Assembly (NCBI RefSeq): GCF_001056295.1
Contig: NZ_JVMD01000005.1
Span: 62,001-126,000, forward strand
Direction: 5' to 3'
From: Corynebacterium halotolerans
GTDB lineage: Bacteria; Actinomycetota; Actinomycetes; Mycobacteriales; Mycobacteriaceae
DNA: 64,000 bases
Each line of letters begins with the position of its first letter. Positions within the stretch are counted from its first letter, which is position 1. Position numbers and translations under genes: made by a program. This document shows positions 29,194 through 38,947 of this stretch, piece after piece. The notes beneath the pieces are model-generated. The model ran no database searches and was not told where the DNA came from. It worked only from the letters and a program-made list of their open reading frames with translations.

Positions 29194-29982
29194 CTATTCC
29201 TGGCCCTCGTCGTACATGTCGGTGAACTGCGGCGCGACGTCGCCCTCGGCGCGTTCGTCGAGGATCGCCGGGGAGTCGTCGGCGTAAACCTCGTCGACCA
29301 GGCGCGGCTCGACCTTCCGCCGCGGGGTGGTGGTGACGTACGACGTCCCGTGCTGCCACGTGGTGGTCGCGGTGAGGAAGCCGGTCACGGCGTCGCGGGC
29401 CATCTCGCGCAGGCGGTCGATGAGCGTCTCCGACGTCAGCTCCAGGCTGTACAGGTTGTCGAAGGTGCGCTCGTTGAGCGTCGGGAACTGCGCCATCGAC
29501 GCGACGATGTAGTAGATGTCCAGCGCGGAGACATCGGTGCGGAACGCGCCGTAGTCGCGGCCGAGCAGCAGCACGCGGTCGAACTCGAGCACGATGGGGG
29601 ACTGCTCCGCCAGGGCCGAGGACTCTTCGAGGGGGAGCACCGGGTGCATGTTCTCCTGGGCGATGAAGCGCACCGCCGAGGGGTTGTTCGCGAAGCAGTC
29701 GAAGATGACGCCGACGACGTGGCGGAGGACGTCCACGGGGACCTCGGAGTCGACGCGCAGGTCCTCCGGGTCGGGGCGCAGGAGGCTCAGCACGTAGTTC
29801 ATGGTCGTGCGGTAGAGCCCCATCTTGTCGCCGCAGTGGTAGTGCAGCATGCGCTTGGAGACGCCGGACGACGACGAGATGGCGTCGAGGCGTGCATCGG
29901 CGTACCCCTTCGCGGTGAATTCACCGAGCGCCGCCTCGAGGACGGCGTGGGGGATCGCGTCGGTGCTGCCTGAGGCCTTCAT
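29194..29982 (-). CDS. TetR/AcrR-family transcriptional regulator
   Basis: The 262-residue protein has a TetR-type HTH at about residues 10-55 (AALGEFTAKGYADARLDAIS, then GVSKRMLHYHCGDKMGLY) and a helical ligand-binding domain with YYIVASMAQFPTLNERTF. The last 60 residues are an unusual acidic extension. The ATG at 29982 has GGAAAGG 8 bases upstream. It is divergent from mdh (218 bp apart), so it may control itself, mdh or neither. An inverted repeat CCCGT-N6-ACGGG lies 31-46 bases before its start. The ligand is unknown. Confidence 0.88.
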   Translation of the reverse strand: MKASGSTDAIPHAVLEAALGEFTAKGYADARLDAISSSSGVSKRMLHYHCGDKMGLYRTTMNYVLSLLRPDPEDLRVDSEVPVDVLRHVVGVIFDCFANNPSAVRFIAQENMHPVLPLEESSALAEQSPIVLEFDRVLLLGRDYGAFRTDVSALDIYYIVASMAQFPTLNERTFDNLYSLELTSETLIDRLREMARDAVTGFLTATTTWQHGTSYVTTTPRRKVEPRLVDEVYADDSPAILDERAEGDVAPQFTDMYDEGQE

Positions 29983-30012
29983 GTATCGCCTTTCCGGGGA
30001 TTCGGGTGGTGT

Positions 30013-31184
<1,172 letters not shown>

Positions 31185-31220
31185 CCGGCGCACCGCGGGG
31201 CCGGGCGCACCGGCCCGGGA

Positions 31221-31257
31221 GGGGGCGTCGCAAAGCATTTCGCTTTGCGACGTCCCC
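31221..31257. terminator. Hairpin formed by an inverted pair of the dispersed motif (after mdh)
   Basis: GTCGCAAAGC (31227-31236) and GCTTTGCGAC (31242-31251) face each other around ATTTC. With flanking bases they make a 16-bp stem (31221-31236 with 31242-31257, one G-U pair). It starts 37 bases past the mdh stop and has no U-run. It may act as a terminator or processing site. Confidence 0.7.
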
Positions 31258-31317
31258 TCCGCCGTTCCCGTGCGACCAGGGGCGGACGTGGTGGGCGGCG
31301 CGGTCCGGCCGACCCTC

Positions 31318-31323
31318 TAGACT
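31318..31323 (+). promoter_or_regulatory. -10 hexamer TAGACT, leaderless start for valS
   Basis: TAGACT ends 7 bases before the GTG at 31331; no Shine-Dalgarno sequence is present. No T-box is seen. Confidence 0.5.
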
Positions 31324-31330
31324 GTCCGAC

Positions 31331-34066
31331 GTGACCAACGCCGAGAATCTTCCGAACCGCGCCGACAATCTGCCGAAGTCGTGGAACCCCTCCGAGGTGG
31401 AGGCGGATCTCTACCAGGGCTGGGTGGATGCCGGGTACTTCACCGCCGACGCCGGCAGCGACAAGCCGGCGTATTCGATCGTGCTGCCGCCGCCGAACGT
31501 GACCGGCCAGCTGCACATGGGCCACGCGCTCGACCACACGCTGATGGACGCCCTCGCCCGCCGCAAGCGGATGCAGGGGTTCGAGGTGCTGTGGCTGCCG
31601 GGCATGGACCACGCGGGCATCGCCACGCAGACGAAGGTCGAAGCGCAGCTGAAGGAGTCCGAGGGCAAGGACCGGTTCGACTACGGGCGCGAGGAGTTCG
31701 TCGAGCGCGTCTGGGAGTGGAAGAAGGAGTACGGCGGCGTCATCGGCGGCCAGATGCGGCAGATCGGCGATTCGGTCGACTGGTCGCGCGAGCGCTTCAC
31801 GCTCGACGACGGCCTGTCGCGGGCGGTGCAGACGATCTTCAAGGAGCTGTTCGACCGCGGCCTGATCTACCGTGCCAAGCGCATGGTGAACTGGTCGCCG
31901 GTGCTGCAGACCGCGATCTCCGACATCGAGGTCAAGTACGAGGATCGCGACGGCGAGCTGGTGTCCTTCCGCTACGGCGACGGGGAGGATTCGATCGTGG
32001 TGGCCACCACGCGCGTCGAGACGATGCTCGGCGACGTCGCGGTGGCCGTCCACCCGGAGGACGAGCGGTACACGGCGCTGGTGGGCAAGACCCTGCCGCA
32101 CCCGTTCCGCGACGACCTGACGCTGACGGTCATCGCCGACGATTACGTGGACCCGGAGTTCGGTTCCGGCGCGGTGAAGATCACCCCCGCCCACGACCCC
32201 AACGACTTCGCCATGGGCCAGCGCCACGACCTGGACATGCCGGAGGTCATCGACGCCACCGGCACCATCGCCGGCACCGGCACCCGCTTCGACGGCATGG
32301 ACCGCTTCGAGGCTCGGAAGGCCGTGACGGAGGCGCTTCGGGAGCAGGGGCGCATCGTCAAGGAGGTCCGCCCGTACGTCCACTCGGTGGGCCACTCGGA
32401 GCGCTCCGGCGAGGTCATCGAGCCGCGCCTGTCCGAGCAGTGGTGGGTGAAGGTCGACGAGCTGGCGAAGATGGCCGGCGACGCCGTCCGCGAGGGCGAC
32501 ACCGTCATCCACCCGGCGTCGCAGGAGCCGCGCTGGTTCGACTGGGTCGACGACATGCACGACTGGTGCATCTCGCGCCAGCTGTGGTGGGGCCACCGCA
32601 TCCCGATCTGGTACGGGCCGGAGGGCGAGATCGTCTGCGTCGGGCCGGATGACCCGGAGCCGACCGGCGAGGGCTGGACGCAGGACCCCGACGTGCTGGA
32701 CACGTGGTTCTCGTCGGCGCTGTGGCCGTTCTCCACGATGGGCTGGCCGGAGGCCACCCCGGAGCTGGCCAAGTTCTACCCGACGTCCGTGCTGGTCACG
32801 GGCTACGACATCCTGTTCTTCTGGGTCGCGCGCATGATGATGTTCTCGACCTTCGCCGCCACCCTGCCGAACTCGCCGTTGGGCGAGGGCGCCGGCGGCC
32901 GCCCGCAGATCCCGTTCACCGATGTGTTCCTGCACGGCCTGGTGCGCGACGAGCAGGGCCGCAAGATGTCGAAGTCCCTGGGCAACGGCATCGACCCGCT
33001 GGACTGGGTGCGCGACTACGGCGCCGACGCGCTGCGCTTCACCCTGGCCCGCGGCGCCAACCCGGGATCCGACCTGCCGGTGGGCGAGGATTCGGCGCAG
33101 AGCTCGCGCAACTTCGCCACCAAGCTGTTCAACGCGACCCGCTTCGCGCTGATGAACGGCGCCCGCGTCGGAGGCCTGCCGCCGCGCGAGACGCTGACGG
33201 ACACCGACCGGTGGATCCTCGATCGCCTGGAGCAGGTCCGCGCCGACGTCGACGGTGCGCTGGACAAGTACGAGTTCGCCAAGGCCAACGAGGCCCTGTA
33301 CCACTTCGCGTGGGACGAGTTCTGCGACTGGTACCTGGAGATGTCCAAGGTGGACTTCCCGCGGCTGGCCGAGGGCGAGGAGCCGACGGCCGAGCAGGCC
33401 GCACGCTCCGAGTCGACGCGCCTGGTGCTGGGCCACGTGCTGGACACCCTTCTGCGCCTGCTGCACCCGACGATCCCGTTCGTCACCGAGGTGCTGTGGA
33501 AGGCCCTGACCGACGGCGACGAGGGCACGCCCGAGTCGCTGGTCATCGCGTCGTGGCCGGAGGCGGGCGCGGCCAACGGCGGCGCCGAGGCCGATGCCGA
33601 CGCGGCGCGCCGCATCGACGACGCCCAGAAGCTGGTCACCGAGGTGCGTCGCTTCCGCTCCGACCAGGGCGTGAAGCCGTCGCAGCGCGTGCCCGCCCGC
33701 TTCGACGCGGCCGCGGCCGATCTGGCGGCGCAGGAGGGCATCGTCCGTTCGCTGGCGCGGCTGGAGACCCCGGAGGAGGGCTTCACGGCCACCGCCTCCA
33801 TCGAGGTCCGCCTGTCGACGGCGACCGTCACCGTCGAGCTGGACACCTCCGGCACCGTCGACGTCGCCGCCGAGCGCAAGCGCCTGGAGAAGGACCTCGC
33901 CGTCGCGGAGAAGGAGCTGGCCGGCACCGAGAAGAAGCTGGGCAACGAGTCCTTCCTGGCGAAGGCCCCGGACGCCGTGGTGGACAAGATCCGCACCCGC
34001 AACAAGGTGGCGCGCGAGGAAATCGAGCGCATCACCGCCCGCCTGGAGGGACTGCCGAAGGCATGA
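31331..34066 (+). CDS. valS: Valyl-tRNA synthetase
   Basis: The 911-residue class I synthetase has the HIGH-type motif HMGH (residues 62-65, in [18 protein letters not shown]) and KMSKS at 545-549. Between them is the CP1 editing domain ([19 protein letters not shown]). The anticodon-binding domain and a C-terminal coiled coil ([19 protein letters not shown]) are present, so the length is standard. The leaderless GTG start is supported by TAGACT 7 bases upstream. The stop overlaps folC by 4 bases (ATGA), and DUF4233 overlaps folC in turn, so the three form one operon. Confidence 0.97.
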   Translation: MTNAENLPNRADNLPKSWNPSEVEADLYQGWVDAGYFTADAGSDKPAYSIVLPPPNVTGQLHMGHALDHTLMDALARRKRMQGFEVLWLPGMDHAGIATQTKVEAQLKESEGKDRFDYGREEFVERVWEWKKEYGGVIGGQMRQIGDSVDWSRERFTLDDGLSRAVQTIFKELFDRGLIYRAKRMVNWSPVLQTAISDIEVKYEDRDGELVSFRYGDGEDSIVVATTRVETMLGDVAVAVHPEDERYTALVGKTLPHPFRDDLTLTVIADDYVDPEFGSGAVKITPAHDPNDFAMGQRHDLDMPEVIDATGTIAGTGTRFDGMDRFEARKAVTEALREQGRIVKEVRPYVHSVGHSERSGEVIEPRLSEQWWVKVDELAKMAGDAVREGDTVIHPASQEPRWFDWVDDMHDWCISRQLWWGHRIPIWYGPEGEIVCVGPDDPEPTGEGWTQDPDVLDTWFSSALWPFSTMGWPEATPELAKFYPTSVLVTGYDILFFWVARMMMFSTFAATLPNSPLGEGAGGRPQIPFTDVFLHGLVRDEQGRKMSKSLGNGIDPLDWVRDYGADALRFTLARGANPGSDLPVGEDSAQSSRNFATKLFNATRFALMNGARVGGLPPRETLTDTDRWILDRLEQVRADVDGALDKYEFAKANEALYHFAWDEFCDWYLEMSKVDFPRLAEGEEPTAEQAARSESTRLVLGHVLDTLLRLLHPTIPFVTEVLWKALTDGDEGTPESLVIASWPEAGAANGGAEADADAARRIDDAQKLVTEVRRFRSDQGVKPSQRVPARFDAAAADLAAQEGIVRSLARLETPEEGFTATASIEVRLSTATVTVELDTSGTVDVAAERKRLEKDLAVAEKELAGTEKKLGNESFLAKAPDAVVDKIRTRNKVAREEIERITARLEGLPKA

Positions 34067-35943
34067 CCGAGCGCAACGACGCCACGGGCGGCGGCCGCGA
34101 CCGCGCCGCCGGCGGAGACGACGAGATCCGCCTGATCCTCGACGACCTCGCCCCGGCCGACCAGCCGGAGGCGGGCGCGGGCGGGGACGGCGCGGACGGG
34201 GACGGCGCGGAAGGCTCGGTCGGCGAGCCTCTGGAGTTCGCGGGCGAGGACGGTTCGGCCGGCGCACCCCTGGAGCTTTCCGACGACGACGGCTTCGATC
34301 CGGTCACCGCGCAGATCGTGGAGGACACCGAGCCCCGCGAGCTGGCGGCGACGCTGTCCGGCGGCACGACCGACGAGTCCTCTCCGGCCGCCGACGGCAT
34401 CGCCGCGGCGGAGGAGGAGCGCGACGGGGGCGCGGACGCGGACCTTCTGGGCCGCTTCGGCGCCGTGTCGATGGACGAGGAGGGCCTGAGCCTGCCCGTC
34501 GACGTCGACCAGCCGGTCAACGCCCCGGCGCCGTTGGAGATCACGCAGGAGGATCTCGCCGAGCTCGCGGCCGTGGAGGCCGAGCTGGACACCCGGTGGC
34601 CGGAGACGAAGATCGACCCGACGCTGGAGCGCATGGAAAAGCTCATGGACCTGCTCGGCAACCCCGAGCGGTCCGCGCCGGTGATCCACGTCGCCGGCAC
34701 CAACGGCAAGACGTCGACGGTGCGCATGATCGAGTCGCTGGTCCGCGCCCTGGGCCGCCGCACCGGCCGCACCACCAGCCCGCACCTGCAGTTGGCCACC
34801 GAGCGCATCGCGGTCGACGGCGCCCCGCTGCACCCGCGCGACTACGTGCGCATCTGGCGCGAGATCGAGCCCTACGTGGAGCTCGTCGACGCCGCGTCGG
34901 AGGCCGAGGGCGGCCCGCGCATGTCCAAGTTCGAGGTGCTCACGACCATGGCCTACGCGGCCTTCGCCGATGCCCCGGTCGACGTCGCGGTCGTCGAGGT
35001 CGGCATGGGCGGCACGTGGGACGCCACCAACGTCGCCGACGCCGACGTCGCCGTGGTGTGCCCGGTCGGCCTCGACCACACCGACTACCTGGGCGACACG
35101 TTGGCGGAGATTGCCGGGGAGAAGGCGGGCATCATCAAGTCCCGCTGGAACGCCGGGGATTTGCTGGCGCCGCCGGACAACGTGGCCGTCATCGCGGAGC
35201 AGGCCCCGGAAGCCATGGAGGTCCTGCTGGCCCGCGCCGTCGAGTGCGATGCCGCGGTGGCCCGCGCCGGATCCGAGTACGGCGTCGTCGCGCACACCCT
35301 GGCCGTGGGCGGGCAGAACCTCACGCTGCGCGGCCTGGCCGGCGAGTACGAGGACATCCACCTGCCGCTGCACGGCGCGCACCAGGCCCGCAACGCGGCG
35401 ACCGCCCTCGCGGCCGTCGAGACCTTCTTCGGCGCCGGCCCCGGCCGGCCCCTGAGCATCGACGCGGTCCGCGAGGGCTTTGCGACGGTGACCTCGCCCG
35501 GTCGCCTCGAGCGAGTCCGGTCCACGCCGACGGTGTTCGTCGACGCCGCGCACAACCCCCATGGGGCCCGGGCGCTGCGTGAGGCACTGACGGCGGAGTT
35601 CGACTTCCGCAAGGTCGTCGGCGTGGTCGCGGTGCTCGGCGACAAGGACGCCCGCGGCATCCTCGAGGAGCTGGAGCCCTACTTCGAGGAGCTCGTCGTC
35701 ACGCAGAATTCGTCGCCGCGCGCCCTGCACGTCGATGATCTGGCCGAGATGGCCGAGCAGATCTACGGCGAGGAACGCATCCACCGCATCGACACGCTGC
35801 CCTCGGCGGTCGAGCTGGCAGTCGCGCTGGCGGAGGAGACCGACTCCGGCGACGGCATCGTCAGCGGCTCGGGCGTGGTGGTCACCGGTTCGGTGGTCAC
35901 CGCCGGCGAGGCGCGCACCCTGTTCGGAAAGGACCCCCAATGA
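34063..35943 (+). CDS. folC: Folylpolyglutamate / dihydrofolate synthase with long acidic N-terminal extension
   Basis: The 626-residue protein adds glutamate to folates and, in bifunctional forms, to dihydropteroate. The enzyme starts only at about residue 175 ([20 protein letters not shown]) and has P-loop [15 protein letters not shown], the SPHL folate loop, [15 protein letters not shown] and the C-terminal-domain motifs TSPGRLERV and [10 protein letters not shown]. The first 170 residues are Glu/Asp/Ala/Gly-rich and probably disordered; family members usually lack or have only short extensions. The frame is continuous with the enzyme and no better internal start with a Shine-Dalgarno sequence was found. 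An exact dispersed 10-mer at 35477-35486 encodes part of the natural EGFATV sequence. Confidence 0.93.
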   Translation: MTERNDATGGGRDRAAGGDDEIRLILDDLAPADQPEAGAGGDGADGDGAEGSVGEPLEFAGEDGSAGAPLELSDDDGFDPVTAQIVEDTEPRELAATLSGGTTDESSPAADGIAAAEEERDGGADADLLGRFGAVSMDEEGLSLPVDVDQPVNAPAPLEITQEDLAELAAVEAELDTRWPETKIDPTLERMEKLMDLLGNPERSAPVIHVAGTNGKTSTVRMIESLVRALGRRTGRTTSPHLQLATERIAVDGAPLHPRDYVRIWREIEPYVELVDAASEAEGGPRMSKFEVLTTMAYAAFADAPVDVAVVEVGMGGTWDATNVADADVAVVCPVGLDHTDYLGDTLAEIAGEKAGIIKSRWNAGDLLAPPDNVAVIAEQAPEAMEVLLARAVECDAAVARAGSEYGVVAHTLAVGGQNLTLRGLAGEYEDIHLPLHGAHQARNAATALAAVETFFGAGPGRPLSIDAVREGFATVTSPGRLERVRSTPTVFVDAAHNPHGARALREALTAEFDFRKVVGVVAVLGDKDARGILEELEPYFEELVVTQNSSPRALHVDDLAEMAEQIYGEERIHRIDTLPSAVELAVALAEETDSGDGIVSGSGVVVTGSVVTAGEARTLFGKDPQ

Positions 35944-36461
35944 CCGAGGATCGATCCACCGGCACGCCGGACGCGGGCGGCGCGGGCCGTCGTCACGCGG
36001 AAACGGACGAGGAGCTGCGGGCGTTCCGCGAGGGGCGCGACCTGTCCGACGGCGGCAAGTACGGCCCGCTGGGCGCGGGCCACGAGCCGGAGAAGGACCC
36101 GATGAAGGGGCTGCGCGGCGTCATGGCCGGCACCCTGATCATGCAGGCGATTTCCGTGTGGCTCGGGCTGACCGTCGTGGCGCGCGTCGACGGCGGCGGG
36201 CTGTTCGGGCCGACCGTCGCCATGTGGTACGTCGGGCTGCTGGGCCTGGCGCTGGCCGTGATGGCGTTCCTGCAGAAGAAGCCGTGGGCGCTGCCGGCGA
36301 ACATCGTGCTGCAGGTCTTCGGCGTGCTGGCGATCCTGGTGCACTGGTCCATGGGGTTCGTGGGCATCTTCTTCGCGCTGGTGTGGGCGTACATCCTGCA
36401 TCTGCGCAAGAACCTCATCGCCCGCATGGAACGCGGGCTGCTGACCACGCAGCATCTGTAG
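35940..36461 (+). CDS. DUF4233-family membrane protein
   Basis: The 173-residue protein has a hydrophilic N-terminus of about 58 residues (with RGVMAGTLIMQ leading into the membrane) and four predicted transmembrane helices. The order matches the actinobacterial DUF4233 family, whose gene usually follows folC and precedes ndk. Function is unknown. The ATGA overlap with folC means coupled translation. Confidence 0.82.
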   Translation: MTEDRSTGTPDAGGAGRRHAETDEELRAFREGRDLSDGGKYGPLGAGHEPEKDPMKGLRGVMAGTLIMQAISVWLGLTVVARVDGGGLFGPTVAMWYVGLLGLALAVMAFLQKKPWALPANIVLQVFGVLAILVHWSMGFVGIFFALVWAYILHLRKNLIARMERGLLTTQHL

Positions 36462-36508
36462 CGGCTGCCGCGCATGGCGCCGGATGGTCGCGGCCCACGG
36501 GGCGGCGG

Positions 36509-38113
36509 CTATCCGGCGTTTTTCATCGCCTCGTACGCGGCCAGGGCCGCCGCCCGCGACTCGCGCAGGTCGACGATCGGGGCGGGGTAGGCGGGCGTGC
36601 CGTATTCCGGAACCCACCGGCGGATGTAGGCGGCCACGGGATCGTAACGACGGGCCTGCGTTTCCGGGTTGAAGATGCGGAAGTAGGGCGCGGCGTCGTC
36701 GCCGCAGCCCGCGACCCACTGCCAGTTGAATGGGTTGCTGGCCTCGTCGGCGTCGACGAGCCGGTCCCAGAACCACTCCTCGCCGTGGCGCCAATGGATG
36801 CCCAGGTTCTTGGTCAGGAGCGACCCCGCGACCATGCGCACCCGGTTGTGCATGTGCCCGGTGGCCAGCAGCTCGCGCATGCCGGCGTCGACGAGGCCGA
36901 AACCCGTCGTGCCGCTCCGCCAGGCCGCCAGGGCTTCGTGGAGGGCGTCGTCGCCTTCCGTGGAATTGGTCGTGGCGTCGTCGCCATCCTCCGCCAGCCG
37001 CGCCCAGGGGAAGGCGTCGAATGCGGAGCGGGTGTTGGCGGTCTCGAGATTCGGCAGGTGGTGGCGGCGGTGCCAGGCGAAGTCGCGCCAGAGCAGTTCC
37101 CGCTGGAACGCCCGGCCGTCGGCCGCGTCGATGCTCCCTGCGTCGACGGCCCCGGCGATGGCATCCCACGCCTGCCGCGGACTGACCTCGCCGAAGCGCA
37201 GGTGCGGCGACAGGCGGCTGGTGGCGTCGAGGGCCATGTAATCGCGGCCGGTGGCGTAGCGGTGCTCGAGGTCGGCCGTGGACTGGCGGCGATCGGACGG
37301 GGTGGGGCCTTCCCCGAGGCGCTCGATGAATGCGGCGAGACGTTCGTGCGCGCCCGCTTCTCCCGGCGTCCAATGCCGGTGGAAATCGGCGGACGGGTTC
37401 GGGGCGGGGTTCTCGGGGCCTCCCGCAGTCAGCTCCAGTGCATCGATGGCGGCATGGGTGGCGCACAGTTGCTCGCCGGAGACCCCGCGCCCGCCCGGCC
37501 GCGGACGTTCCTGCGTCGGGCCGGCGACCGCGCCCACATCCGGGTCGCCGTCGGGGCCAGCGCCAGGGTCGGTGTCCACGTCCGCGCTCACGTCAGCGCC
37601 CAGCCTGTCGGCCGCGGCGCGGCTGAAGGGGGTGAAGACCTTGTACGGGCGGCCCTGGGCGGTGGACACGTCACTGGGCTCGTTGAGCAGGTGTCCGGGG
37701 TGGGTGGATGCGTTGGGCAAGGCGGCCTCGATCTCGGCGTCGAGTGCGCGGGCTCCCGGTGCGTAACGGCGGTGCCACGTGACGGTGATCGCGTCGAGGT
37801 CGGCGGCCAAGCGGGGCACGATGTCACGCGGGTCGCCGGCGGCGACGTGGAGTTCGATGCCCAGCCCGGCGAGGTCATCGGCGAGCGCGTGGAGGCTGTG
37901 GTGGAGCCACCACTTCGCGGCCGCCCCGAGTGGGCGCGGGCCCAGGGGAGGGGAGCCGGGCGCGTCCGCCGTCTCGCCGGCCGGGATTTCCTCCGCGATG
38001 TAGAGGCCGACGACGGGCCCGCAGTCGGCGGCGTGGGCCAGTGCCGCGTGGTCGGTGGTGCGGAGGTCGTCGCGGAACCAGACCAGGGCCGGGCGGGGCG
38101 CGTCGTCGCTCAT
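36509..38113 (-). CDS. phrB: Deoxyribodipyrimidine photolyase (cryptochrome/photolyase family)
   Basis: The 534-residue flavoprotein repairs UV-induced pyrimidine dimers with light. The N-terminal antenna domain (ALVWFRDDLRTTDHAALAHA) is joined to the FAD domain with SRLSPHLRFGEVSPRQ, FQRELLWRDFAWH, WRSGTTGFGLVDAGMREL, GHMHNRVRMVAGS and DADEASNPFNWQWVAG. These are the class I CPD photolyase motifs. A Gly/Asp/Pro-rich insert near residues 190-215 is not conserved. It is leaderless, with TACCCT 7 bases before the ATG. It is inserted between the folC-DUF4233 pair and ndk on the opposite strand. Confidence 0.93.
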   Translation of the reverse strand: MSDDAPRPALVWFRDDLRTTDHAALAHAADCGPVVGLYIAEEIPAGETADAPGSPPLGPRPLGAAAKWWLHHSLHALADDLAGLGIELHVAAGDPRDIVPRLAADLDAITVTWHRRYAPGARALDAEIEAALPNASTHPGHLLNEPSDVSTAQGRPYKVFTPFSRAAADRLGADVSADVDTDPGAGPDGDPDVGAVAGPTQERPRPGGRGVSGEQLCATHAAIDALELTAGGPENPAPNPSADFHRHWTPGEAGAHERLAAFIERLGEGPTPSDRRQSTADLEHRYATGRDYMALDATSRLSPHLRFGEVSPRQAWDAIAGAVDAGSIDAADGRAFQRELLWRDFAWHRRHHLPNLETANTRSAFDAFPWARLAEDGDDATTNSTEGDDALHEALAAWRSGTTGFGLVDAGMRELLATGHMHNRVRMVAGSLLTKNLGIHWRHGEEWFWDRLVDADEASNPFNWQWVAGCGDDAAPYFRIFNPETQARRYDPVAAYIRRWVPEYGTPAYPAPIVDLRESRAAALAAYEAMKNAG

Positions 38114-38120
38114 GGTGGCC

Positions 38121-38126
38121 AGGGTA
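38121..38126 (-). promoter_or_regulatory. -10 hexamer TACCCT, leaderless start for the photolyase gene
   Basis: On the minus strand TACCCT ends 7 bases before the ATG at 38113. Confidence 0.5.
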
Positions 38127-38221
38127 CGGCTGTGCGGTTCACTTCACCTCGCCCCCGCCGAGGCCGCCGGAGGGTGACCGGGGTCACTTGGCGCGGCTGC
38201 GCGCCCCGAGGTGGCGCCAAG

Positions 38222-38227
38222 TATGCT
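38222..38227 (+). promoter_or_regulatory. -10 hexamer TATGCT, leaderless start for ndk
   Basis: TATGCT ends 7 bases before the ndk ATG (38235); the same hexamer and near-identical spacing serve rpiB. Confidence 0.52.
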
Positions 38228-38234
38228 TCCCTGC

Positions 38235-38645
38235 ATGACCGAACGCACTCTGATTCTGATCAAGCCCGATGGCGTCCGCCGCGGCCTCGTCGGCGAGGTC
38301 GTCTCCCGCATCGAGCGCAAGGGCCTGAAGCTCGTTGCCATGGACCTCCGCGTCGCCGACAAGGCCACCGCCGAGGAGCACTACGCCGAGCACAAGGAGC
38401 GCCCGTTCTACGGCGAGCTCGTCGACTTCATCACCTCCGCCCCGCTGGTCGCGGGCGTGGTCGAGGGCCCGAACGCCATCGCCGCGTGGCGTCAGCTGGC
38501 CGGCGGCACCAACCCGGTCGAGGCCGCCACCCCGGGTTCGATCCGCGGCGACTTCGCCCTCGAGGTCTCGGAGAACATCGTCCACGGCTCCGATTCGCCG
38601 GAGTCCGCCGAGCGTGAGATCGGCATCTGGTTCCCGAACCTCTGA
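38235..38645 (+). CDS. ndk: Nucleoside diphosphate kinase
   Basis: The 136-residue enzyme transfers the gamma-phosphate between NTPs and NDPs through phospho-His117 in NIVHGSDS. It begins [20 protein letters not shown], and ALVAGVV-like [14 protein letters not shown] and [16 protein letters not shown] are the nucleotide-site segments. Length is standard. It is a single-gene unit with a leaderless promoter and a terminator. Confidence 0.97.
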   Translation: MTERTLILIKPDGVRRGLVGEVVSRIERKGLKLVAMDLRVADKATAEEHYAEHKERPFYGELVDFITSAPLVAGVVEGPNAIAAWRQLAGGTNPVEAATPGSIRGDFALEVSENIVHGSDSPESAEREIGIWFPNL

Positions 38646-38682
38646 TCCTCGGTTGTCCCGCCGTTTCCCGGCGGTTGACCCA

Positions 38683-38718
38683 CCGGCTTCCCGCATTTTC
38701 CTGCGGGGAGCCGGTTTT
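38683..38718 (+). terminator. Terminator after ndk
   Basis: A 13-bp stem (38683-38695 with 38702-38714, one G-U pair) followed by TTTT. Confidence 0.85.
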
Positions 38719-38762
38719 CGCGTTTCCGGGGTGCGCATGTGGCGGCGGTGATGGTTCGCGTG

Positions 38763-38771
38763 TGCGACAAT
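38763..38771 (+). promoter_or_regulatory. Possible extended -10 (TGCGACAAT) for rne
   Basis: The hexamer GACAAT with TG one base upstream; GTGCGACAAT recurs before obg. No good -35 is seen. It would give a leader of about 170 bases. The rest of the 302-base ndk-rne gap holds the ndk terminator and nothing else I recognise. Confidence 0.3.
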
Positions 38772-38947
38772 GGCGGGCGTACGCCGCGTTCGCTCCGCGA
38801 TTTACTGGAACGACGTTGACCGCAGAACGCCCGTGCGACCACAGAACTTGATCAAAAACGACGATCGCCGCCGAGGCGGCCCCCGGATTCCGCGCCAGAA
38901 CGCGCGGTCCGTGCGAGGGCCGGGCGGCTTGAGGAGAACCGCATATC

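Noticed and set aside
31258..31330. T-box leader upstream of valS
   Set aside because: Only about 70 bases remain before the start, there is no specifier hairpin or T-box word, and the promoter appears leaderless.
35477..35486. The folC copy of the dispersed motif as an insertion
   Set aside because: It encodes EGFATV at a place where FolC proteins naturally have a similar sequence, so here it may be coincidence or selected codon choice rather than insertion.
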